Under the pieces are notes generated by a model. That model saw nothing but the letters and a program-made list of their open reading frames with translations. It did no database searches and had not been told where the DNA came from. DNA of 64,000 bases, taken from assembly GCA_035295165.1 (NCBI GenBank), contig DATGJN010000073.1:37340-101339 (forward strand), in the 5' to 3' direction. Shown here in pieces: positions 58,347 through 64,000 of this stretch (positions are counted from its first letter, which is position 1; each line of letters starts with the position of its first letter). Origin of the DNA: a bacterium. GTDB lineage: Bacteria; Sysuimicrobiota; Sysuimicrobiia; Sysuimicrobiales; Segetimicrobiaceae. Made by a program: the position numbers and the translations under genes.

Positions 58347-59324
58347 ATGGTGTCTGCGTCTCGTCCACCTGTAGAGTTCGGCGGCATTCCCCAAATCTTG
58401 GATATTCTGAAGTCGCAAGGGTATATTGCGGGTCGAGACCTGGCCACGTCGGTGCACCTCAGCGTCGTGCTGAACAAACCCTTGCTCATCGAAGGAGAGG
58501 CCGGCGTCGGGAAGACCGAGGTCGCCAAGGTCATGGCGCGCGCGCTGGACACGGACCTGATCCGGCTGCAGTGCTACGAGGGGCTCGACGTTCACACCGC
58601 GCTCTACGAGTGGAACTACCAGCGGCAGATGCTGCGCATCAAGCTCGAGGAGACGAACGGGCGGCCGGTGGAGGAGAAGGAGCACGTCATCTTCAGCGAG
58701 CCGTTTCTCCTGAAGCGCCCGCTGTTGCAGGCGATCACGGCCGAGCGCGCGCCCGTGTTGTTGATCGACGAGGTGGACCGCGCGGACGAGGAGTTCGAGG
58801 CGTTTCTGCTCGAGGTCCTCTCGGACTTTCAGGTGAGCATCCCCGAGATCGGGACGATTCGGGCGCGACAGATTCCGTACGTGGTGCTCACCAGCAACCG
58901 CACGCGCGAGTTGAGCGACGCACTGCGCCGCCGTTGCCTGTACCTCTGGATCGACTACCCGACGTTCGAGAAAGAGTTGCGGATCGTCCACACGAAGGTG
59001 CCGCAGATCAACGACGATCTCGCGAACCAGATCTGCGCGTTCATGCAGCTCGTCCGGACTGCGTCGCTGTCGAAGGTCCCCGGCGTCGCCGAGACGCTCG
59101 ACTGGAGCGCGGCGCTCATGGCGCTGCACCGCGATCACCTGGATGCTCAGGCGGTCGAGGAGACCCTCGGATGCCTCTGCAAGGACCAGGAGGACGTGGT
59201 GCGCGTTCGCGCGCAGTACCTCGGCCCGATCCTGGAAACGATCAACACGATAGGCACGAGCGGCGATGGCTGGACCTCCGAGCGGATCGCTTCCCTCGCT
59301 GCCCAACTCCCCAAGGCCCGCTGA
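58347..59324 (+). CDS. coxD: CoxD-like MoxR AAA+ ATPase
   Basis: A 325-residue AAA+ chaperone of the MoxR class. Walker A EGEAGVGKTEVAKV (about residues 50-63), LQCYEGLDVHTALYEWNYQRQM, IFSEPFLLKRPLLQAI, Walker B VLLIDEVDRADEEFEAFLLE, sensor 1 VVLTSNRTRELSDAL and arginine finger RRRCLYLWIDYP. CoxD-type proteins work with the von Willebrand protein CoxE to mature Mo-hydroxylases, for example inserting sulfur or copper. Start ATG 58347, 6 bases after AAGGAG. First gene of coxD-coxE-xdhC-mocA, divergently placed relative to the structural operon and 1.7 kb from it. Confidence 0.95.
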   Translation: MVSASRPPVEFGGIPQILDILKSQGYIAGRDLATSVHLSVVLNKPLLIEGEAGVGKTEVAKVMARALDTDLIRLQCYEGLDVHTALYEWNYQRQMLRIKLEETNGRPVEEKEHVIFSEPFLLKRPLLQAITAERAPVLLIDEVDRADEEFEAFLLEVLSDFQVSIPEIGTIRARQIPYVVLTSNRTRELSDALRRRCLYLWIDYPTFEKELRIVHTKVPQINDDLANQICAFMQLVRTASLSKVPGVAETLDWSAALMALHRDHLDAQAVEETLGCLCKDQEDVVRVRAQYLGPILETINTIGTSGDGWTSERIASLAAQLPKAR

Positions 59325-60564
59325 CGCGGGCGGCGGTGCGCCGCTGCGGCATCCGCGGCGGGTCCGTCCCGGGAACCTGGCCGCGAACGTTACGCTCTTC
59401 GGCCGGCGGCTGCGCGGGCGGGGATTGCTCGTGGGACCGGCGGAGATCGGCGATGCCCTCCGAGCCTTGACCTCCGTGAACGTTGGCGATCGCGAAGAAG
59501 TGCGGCTGGCGCTCCGGACGGTCTTCGCGTCCTCCACCTCCGATCTCTCCGTCTTCGACGAGGAGTTCGCGCGGTTCTGGAGTGAGCCGGTCGTTGCGGA
59601 CGCGCCTGCGATGCCGGACGCTGACGAGGGCGAGACGTCCGGCCCCGACGCCGGGCCCGGCGGCGAAGAGCGCTCAGAGTTGAGCGTGACCGACTGGTCG
59701 GGCGAGGAAGGGGCTCCCGACGACGAGCGGTCTGTGCCGGCGTACAGTCCGGCGGAGGTCCGGGCGCGCAAGGACTTCAGCGCGTTCTCCGCCGACGACC
59801 TTGCGGCGATCTCGGAACTGATCGTGTTGATCGCGCGGCGAATCGCGACGCGGCTGTCGCGGCGGATGCGGGCGGCGCGCCGGGGCACGCTCGTGGATTT
59901 GCGGCGGACCATGCGCCACAGCCTGCAGTTCGGCGGGGACGCGGTCGAGCTCTTGTGGCGGCGACGCCGGATCCGGAAGGCCAAGCTCGTGCTGCTGTGT
60001 GACGTCAGCGGTTCCATGGACATCTACAGCCGGTTTCTCGTGCAGTTCGTCTACGCGCTGCAGGACGCGCTCGGCCGGGTCGAGTCCTTCCTGTTCAGCA
60101 CGTCGCTGACACGGGTCACCGACGCGCTCCACCGACGGGACATCAGGCAGGCGCTTGCGGAGGCGTCCCGGCGGGTGCCCGACTGGTCCGGCGGAACGAA
60201 GATCGGCGCAAGTCTGCGCATGTTCAACGAGACGTACGGGCGGCGGGTGCTCGATCCGCGTACGATCGTCGTGATCTGCAGCGACGGATGGGACACAGGC
60301 GATCTCGGAATTCTCGTGGATGCGATGCGCGCGCTCCGCGCCCGGGCGGGCAAGGTCATCTGGCTGAACCCCCTGCTCGGCAGTCCGGGGTACGAGCCCG
60401 TCACCCAGGGTATGAGCGCCGCGCTGCCCTATGTGGACGTGTTCGCGTCTGCGCACAACATTCGGAGTCTACGGGATTTGGAGCGACACCTGCGGGGGCC
60501 TCGCCGGTACACCGGCCCGCGGCCCGCCGCGCTGGCGAGGAGCCTCGGAGGAAAGCCGTCATGA
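59266..60564 (+). CDS. coxE: CoxE-like von Willebrand factor A protein
   Basis: A 432-residue protein of the CoxE family. The vWA domain begins LVLLCDVSGSMDIYSRF (MIDAS DxSxS), then SGGTKIGASL (MIDAS Thr) and VVICSDGWDTGDL (MIDAS Asp). The N-terminal 200 residues are a helical part with an acidic linker. It partners CoxD in cofactor maturation. The ATG at 59266 overlaps coxD by 59 bases, longer than usual; a later start would lose the early NLAANVTLFGRRLRGRGL block that looks genuine. The stop overlaps xdhC (ATGA). Confidence 0.9.
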   Translation: MAGPPSGSLPSLPNSPRPADAGGGAPLRHPRRVRPGNLAANVTLFGRRLRGRGLLVGPAEIGDALRALTSVNVGDREEVRLALRTVFASSTSDLSVFDEEFARFWSEPVVADAPAMPDADEGETSGPDAGPGGEERSELSVTDWSGEEGAPDDERSVPAYSPAEVRARKDFSAFSADDLAAISELIVLIARRIATRLSRRMRAARRGTLVDLRRTMRHSLQFGGDAVELLWRRRRIRKAKLVLLCDVSGSMDIYSRFLVQFVYALQDALGRVESFLFSTSLTRVTDALHRRDIRQALAEASRRVPDWSGGTKIGASLRMFNETYGRRVLDPRTIVVICSDGWDTGDLGILVDAMRALRARAGKVIWLNPLLGSPGYEPVTQGMSAALPYVDVFASAHNIRSLRDLERHLRGPRRYTGPRPAALARSLGGKPS

Positions 60565-61745
60565 GGGAGCTTCGGGATATTCTGGATCGCCTCGTGGCAC
60601 TGCGCGCCCGAGGGGAGAAGGCGGCGATCGCCACGGTTGTACGCGTCCGTGGATCCACCTATCGGCGCGAGGGAGCCCGCCTGCTGATCCTGGCCGACGG
60701 TCGGACGGAAGGCTCGATCAGCGGAGGATGCCTGGAAGGCGACGTCGCCGAGATCGCCCGTGAGGTGCTGGCGACCGGTCAACCGCGCCTCGTCAACTAC
60801 GATCTGACCTCCGACGATGATGCGGTGTGGGGATTGGGGCTCGGGTGCAACGGCGCGATCGACGTGTTCATCGAGGCCGTCGCGGACGCCCGCGCCGACG
60901 AGGCGGTCGCGCTGCTCCGCGACAGCGTGGAGCACCGGCGGACGATCGCGCTCGTCACCGTACTGACGGCCGCGCCCGGGGGTGCCGTCCCCGGCGCGCG
61001 CGTGTGCGTGCCGGCGGACGGGGAGGTGCGGGGTACGCTCGGCGGCGGGCTGGACGCGCGCGCCCTGGCAGCGGCCCGGAAACAGCTCGCCGCGGGACGC
61101 TCAGCGGTGTTGTCGCTGGAGGCGCTCGGTGGGACCGCGGAGGTATTCGTGGAGGTGGTGACCCCGCCGGTACCGCTGCTGATCTGCGGCGCCGGGCATG
61201 ACGTGTTGCCGGTGGTACGGCTCGCCCACCAGCTCGGGTGGTGGGTCATGGTCGCCGACAGTCGCGCGGCGTACGCGACGCGCGACCGCTTTCCGGACGC
61301 GGACGAGGTCGTGCTGGCCGACGATGCCGAGGTCGCGACCAAGGTGCGCATCGACCGCGACACGTTCGTCATCCTGATGACGCACAACTACCTGCACGAC
61401 CTGGCGCTCTTGCGCGGGCTGCTCGCGACCCCTGCGCGCTACATCGGCCTGCTCGGGCCGCGGCGGCGGACCGAGCGCCTCCTCTCCGACCTCCAGAAAG
61501 AGGGGGCCGCTCTGGACGACGAGGGGCGCGCCCGGCTCTTCGCTCCGGTGGGCCTGGATCTCGGGGCCGAGACGCCCGAGGAGATCGCGTTGAGCATCCT
61601 CGCCGAAGTGCTCGCCGCGCGCAACGCACGCAACGCGTTGCGGCTGCGGGATCGCCAGGGCCCGATCCACCACACCACCGAGGAACCCCCGGCGCCGGTG
61701 GGCGCGCCGGTGCCGGTTCGGAACGTGGTCGTGTGCCAGGACTGA
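60561..61745 (+). CDS. xdhC: XdhC/CoxF-family maturation protein
   Basis: A 394-residue XdhC protein. N-terminal XdhC_CoxI domain: ATVVRVRGSTYRREGARLLI, GSISGGCLEGDVAEIAREVL and LGLGCNGAIDVFIE. C-terminal Rossmann domain: LLICGAGHDVLPVVRLAHQLG, THNYLHDLALLRGLL, YIGLLGPRRRTERLL and ETPEEIALSILAEVLAARN. It binds the molybdenum cofactor and protects or delivers it in sulfurated form to xanthine-dehydrogenase-type enzymes. GGAGGAAAGCCGTC precedes the ATG, which overlaps the coxE stop. mocA follows at 7 bases, which is the usual partner order. Confidence 0.94.
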   Translation: MRELRDILDRLVALRARGEKAAIATVVRVRGSTYRREGARLLILADGRTEGSISGGCLEGDVAEIAREVLATGQPRLVNYDLTSDDDAVWGLGLGCNGAIDVFIEAVADARADEAVALLRDSVEHRRTIALVTVLTAAPGGAVPGARVCVPADGEVRGTLGGGLDARALAAARKQLAAGRSAVLSLEALGGTAEVFVEVVTPPVPLLICGAGHDVLPVVRLAHQLGWWVMVADSRAAYATRDRFPDADEVVLADDAEVATKVRIDRDTFVILMTHNYLHDLALLRGLLATPARYIGLLGPRRRTERLLSDLQKEGAALDDEGRARLFAPVGLDLGAETPEEIALSILAEVLAARNARNALRLRDRQGPIHHTTEEPPAPVGAPVPVRNVVVCQD

Positions 61746-61752
61746 CGCCCGC

Positions 61753-62364
61753 ATGATCGCGGCGCTCGTGCTCGCCGCTGGGCGCGCCGTGCGGATGGGC
61801 TCGCCCAAACTTCTTGCTCGGGTCGGGGGACACACGTTGCTCGAGCGGGTGATCGCCGCGGCACGCGCGTCGCGGTGCGGCGACGTGCTCGTCGTGCTCG
61901 GGGCAGGCGCCGACGAGACCGGGAAGGTGGCGGGTGAGGCGGGCGCGCGGACCATGCTGAACCCGCGGTACGTCGAGGGGATGGGGACGTCCGTCGCCGC
62001 CGGTGTCGCGGCACTGCCCGCGTCGTGCGAAGCCGTGGTCGTGCTTCTGGGGGACCAGCCGTTTGTGACACCTGCGATCATCGACGCCTTGATCGATGCG
62101 CACCGGTCGACCGGCCAGCCGCTCGTTGCGTCGCGCTACGGGACGGTGCGGGGAGCGCCGACGCTGATCGCCCGGTCGATGTTCGACGAGGCGAAGTGTC
62201 TCAGCGGCGATACCGGCGGCCGTCCGCTACTGCAGCGGCATCCGGATCTCGTGGCCGAGGTGGATCTCGGGGTGGGTGCTGCCGTGTGGGACGTGGACAC
62301 GCCCGAAGATCTCGAGCGGGCGCAACAGATGTCGGCCGGTGGGATTCCGCCGGCCGACCGATAG
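61753..62364 (+). CDS. mocA: Molybdenum cofactor cytidylyltransferase
   Basis: A 203-residue nucleotidyltransferase that adds CMP to the molybdopterin cofactor, giving the MCD form required by CO/xanthine/aldehyde-type hydroxylases. Nucleotide-binding motif LVLAAGRAVRMGSPKLLARVGG, then NPRYVEGMGTSVAAGVAAL, VVLLGDQPFVTP (metal Asp) and LSGDTGGRPLLQR. AVWDVDTPEDLERA ends the fold. The predicted product matches the MCD-binding large subunit, confirming that the minus-strand enzyme is of that class. ATG at 7 bases after xdhC. Last gene of the coxD operon. Confidence 0.94.
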   Translation: MIAALVLAAGRAVRMGSPKLLARVGGHTLLERVIAAARASRCGDVLVVLGAGADETGKVAGEAGARTMLNPRYVEGMGTSVAAGVAALPASCEAVVVLLGDQPFVTPAIIDALIDAHRSTGQPLVASRYGTVRGAPTLIARSMFDEAKCLSGDTGGRPLLQRHPDLVAEVDLGVGAAVWDVDTPEDLERAQQMSAGGIPPADR

Positions 62365-62421
62365 CGCGGCGGACGCGACCGCCCCGCGGGGGCCCCGTCC
62401 GCCTATCCGCCGCCTACGCGC

Positions 62422-62769
62422 CTACCACTCGTCGTCGTGCTGCGGGCTCCAGTCGTCCTCCTCGTCCTCGACGATCTGGCTGCGCGGGTCCTCGTCCTCG
62501 TTCAGCCAGTCGAGGTCTTCGTCTTCCTCCGCGTGCACCACGTGCACCTGATCCCGGCGGAGCTCGTCGGATTTGGGGGTCGACTCAATCCCCTGGCTTG
62601 CCGCCCCGCGTGCCGCGAGGCGCTTCCGCTCGACGGTAGGCCTGGCCGCCGGCTTCGTCGCGCGGGCGCTCGCCGTCTTCTTGCCGGTGCGGGTGGCCGC
62701 TCGCGACGCTGGTTTGGCCGCGCGTGCCGTACCCGCTTTTCGCCCGCGTGTCGACGCCTTCCGGGTCAT
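62422..62769 (-). CDS. Basic/acidic polyampholyte protein, unknown
   Basis: A 115-residue protein of two opposite halves. Residues 1-55 are Lys/Arg/Ala/Thr-rich with repeats like TRGRKAGTARAAK and RTGKKTASARATK, resembling histone H1 or nucleoid-protein tails. Residues 75-115 are strongly acidic (HAEEDEDLDWLNEDEDP, EDEEDDWSPQHDDEW). No folded domain is obvious. A GGAGGTGG ribosome site sits 6 bases before the ATG and a TTGCAG-N16-TATAAT promoter lies upstream, so it is very likely expressed. Possible roles are DNA/RNA compaction or an acidic-tail histone chaperone; unproven. Convergent with mocA. Confidence 0.75.
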   Translation of the reverse strand: MTRKASTRGRKAGTARAAKPASRAATRTGKKTASARATKPAARPTVERKRLAARGAASQGIESTPKSDELRRDQVHVVHAEEDEDLDWLNEDEDPRSQIVEDEEDDWSPQHDDEW

Positions 62770-62802
62770 GCCACCACCTCCATCCCAAATGTCACGATGT
62801 CT

Positions 62803-62830
62803 ATTATAGCCAACAAGTCAAGCGCTGCAA
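62803..62830 (-). promoter_or_regulatory. Sigma-70 promoter, minus strand
   Basis: On the minus strand, TTGCAG (62825-62830) and TATAAT (62803-62808) are separated by 16 bases, giving a start near 62795 and a leader of about 25 bases for the polyampholyte gene. Confidence 0.7.
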
Positions 62831-62839
62831 CGGCACAGA

Positions 62840-63766
62840 TCACACCGCGGGCGTGTGTGGATCCTCGGGCAGCCGGATCCGTTGCGTGTTCGTATAGACA
62901 CTGAACCGGCCGTCGCGCACGAACCCCACGAGCGTGATCCCAAACGCGGCGGCGACGTCGCAGGCGAGGCTCGACGGCGCCGAGACCGCGGCGACGACCG
63001 GGATCCCCGCAGCCGCGGCTTTCTGGACGATCTCAAAGCTGGCGCGGCCGCTGACCATCAGCACGTGGCGGTCCAGGGGTAGGCGGCGCCCCAGGAATGC
63101 GTGCCCGACGAGCTTATCCACGGCGTTGTGGCGGCCGACGTCCTCGCGAAGCGCCACCAGGTGCCCCGAGGCGTCGAACGCGGCGGCCGCGTGGAGCCCT
63201 CCGGTCTTCGCGAACAACGCCTGCGCGTCGCGCAGCCGCGTCGCGATCGTGCGGAGCGACCGGCCGTCGACCGCGAATCCGTTGTCCCGGACCGGCGCGA
63301 CTCCGCGCACGTGAATCGCGTCGATCGACCCCTTCCCGCAGACACCGCAGCTGGAGGTCGTGTAGAAGTTTCGCGTCACGCGATCCGCATCGAACGTCGC
63401 GCCCGGCCTGAGGAACACGCTTACGATGTTGTACTGTTGATCCCCGTCAAGCCTCGCGTCGGTGCAGTAGCTGATCGTTTTCACGTCCTCGGAGGCCCGC
63501 ACAACACCCTCCGTGAACAGGAAGCCGGCCGCAAGCTCGAAGTCGTGCCCCGGTGTCCGCATCGTGACGGAGACCTGCACGTGCGCGCCTCCGTCCGGAG
63601 GGTGCAGCCGGATCTCGAGCGGTTCCTCCGTGGCCAGCACGTCGGTCCGCGCGCGTGCGGCACCATCGGACACCTGGATAACCCGGCGCCGCACGGTGTT
63701 GGTTCGAACGGCGTGCGTGACGGGATCGTGGGTGGGGCTCTGCGGTCGATTCACACGGCTGGTCAT
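62840..63766 (-). CDS. fdhD: FdhD sulfurtransferase for formate dehydrogenase
   Basis: A 308-residue FdhD protein, which passes sulfur from IscS to the bis-MGD cofactor of formate dehydrogenases. Seen: LATEEPLEIRL, VTMRTPGHDFELAAGFLFTEG, TTSSCGVCGKGSIDAI (the CxxC of the family), TGGLHAAAAFDASG, VALREDVGRHNAVDKLVGHA and SGRASFEIVQKAAAAGIP. No formate dehydrogenase gene is in the window, so its target is elsewhere. It serves a different Mo enzyme class from the MCD-type hydroxylase encoded nearby. The ATG is at 63764-63766. The next gene on the same strand is the polyampholyte gene, with its own promoter in the 70-base gap. Confidence 0.94.
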   Translation of the reverse strand: MTSRVNRPQSPTHDPVTHAVRTNTVRRRVIQVSDGAARARTDVLATEEPLEIRLHPPDGGAHVQVSVTMRTPGHDFELAAGFLFTEGVVRASEDVKTISYCTDARLDGDQQYNIVSVFLRPGATFDADRVTRNFYTTSSCGVCGKGSIDAIHVRGVAPVRDNGFAVDGRSLRTIATRLRDAQALFAKTGGLHAAAAFDASGHLVALREDVGRHNAVDKLVGHAFLGRRLPLDRHVLMVSGRASFEIVQKAAAAGIPVVAAVSAPSSLACDVAAAFGITLVGFVRDGRFSVYTNTQRIRLPEDPHTPAV

Positions 63767-64000
63767 TCACGCCACCATGGCCGACGCCGACGGGATGGGG
63801 GGGCGCCGTCCGTCATCGTGATGCTAGCACCGGCAGGTCGACACCGTCAACGCACCGCTGGGGTACTTGACAACCGGGCTGGACGTGGCACTCCAGGGTA
63901 CACTCCTGCTCGGCTCGGTCCTGGTCTGCGGAGGCGGCGACAGGGCTGGGCCGGGCCGGGGGTCTCAGGGCTGGGCCGGGCCGGCTGGTCCTGGGCTGGG
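63767..64000. other. Right-edge intergenic region with GC direct repeats
   Basis: 234 bases upstream of fdhD with no gene recognised. It holds TTGACA at 63867-63872 and TACACT at 63899-63904 (26-base spacing, too long for a normal promoter), then repeated CTGGGCCGGG-type tracts that run to the window edge. Confidence 0.5.
63941..63984. repeat. Direct repeat of a GC-rich 19-mer
   Basis: The 19-base unit CAGGGCTGGGCCGGGCCGG occurs at 63941-63959 and exactly again at 63966-63984, 25 bases apart. Further CTGGTCCTGGGCTGGG variants follow to the edge. It may be the start of a longer tandem array cut by the window. Confidence 0.8.

Noticed and set aside
63867..63904. Promoter TTGACA ... TACACT at the right edge
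   Set aside because: The spacing is 26 bases, far from 16-18, and no downstream gene is visible.
1..64000. CRISPR arrays, tRNA/rRNA genes, insertion sequences, prophage or integrase genes
   Set aside because: Gaps between genes were read for spaced repeats, tRNA T-loop motifs and terminal inverted repeats; none was convincing. No transposase, integrase or Cas-like protein was found.

Overview
The window is about 64 kb of very GC-rich bacterial DNA with dense genes, many GTG starts and many 1-4 base stop/start overlaps (ATGA, GTGA, TGATG). No rRNA, tRNA, CRISPR array, transposase or phage gene was seen. Gene content suggests a free-living heterotroph from a poorly cultivated GC-rich lineage that uses organic acids, amides and N-heterocycles: branched-chain-type ABC transport, several metal amidohydrolases, Mo-hydroxylase genes, a methylmalonyl-CoA epimerase and a fused acetyl-CoA carboxylase carboxyltransferase. 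No phylum can be assigned safely; Chloroflexota-, Rokubacteria- or CSP1-3-like lineages are guesses.

Layout. 1-9.9 kb: a partial FluG-like amidohydrolase behind a glutamine-synthetase-family ligase, a two-domain cupredoxin, Tag glycosylase, an LVIVD propeller protein, a family 2 glycosyltransferase and a CPA1 cation/proton antiporter. 10-16 kb: Ada, a DMT exporter, a zinc alcohol dehydrogenase coupled to a D-Ala-D-Ala carboxypeptidase, and small unknown proteins bounded by strong hairpins. 16-23.2 kb: an amidohydrolase, then aldehyde dehydrogenase, M20 hydrolase and a complete ECF transporter (A1-A2-T-S) in one run. 23.2-28.8 kb: queF-queT, a divergent single-domain DEAD-box protein with ruined ATPase motifs, a methyltransferase with a near-consensus promoter, threonine synthase and a DUF815 ATPase.

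28.8-49 kb: an AEC carrier, methylmalonyl-CoA epimerase, a frameshifted cupin and an ACMSD-type amidohydrolase. These lead into livHMGF, which is flanked by two paralogous binding proteins. A zinc dehydrogenase overlapping a hydantoinase/allantoinase-type amidohydrolase follows. Next come fdrA/allF and allG (oxamate carbamoyltransferase subunits), a cyclase-family hydrolase, a class III CoA-transferase and a fused AccD-AccA.

49-64 kb: on the minus strand, a Mo-hydroxylase operon (large subunit, CoxG, FAD subunit, 2Fe-2S subunit) ends in allH, the third oxamate carbamoyltransferase gene. On the plus strand is the maturation set coxD-coxE-xdhC-mocA, then a basic/acidic polyampholyte protein and fdhD. 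A well-conserved fluoroacetate-dehalogenase-type hydrolase lies between the two Mo clusters.

The most interesting signal is the split AllF/AllG ... AllH set. allH sits in the operon of a Mo-hydroxylase that has a YRGAGR (not form I CODH) active-site loop. Together with the hydantoinase-type enzyme, the dehydrogenase and the Liv transporter, this suggests a catabolic route for a purine-like or other ureido/N-heterocyclic compound, spread over about 20 kb. That pathway is inference. The pseudo-helicase with its structured leader and the ECF cassette with a folded spacer are secondary candidates.
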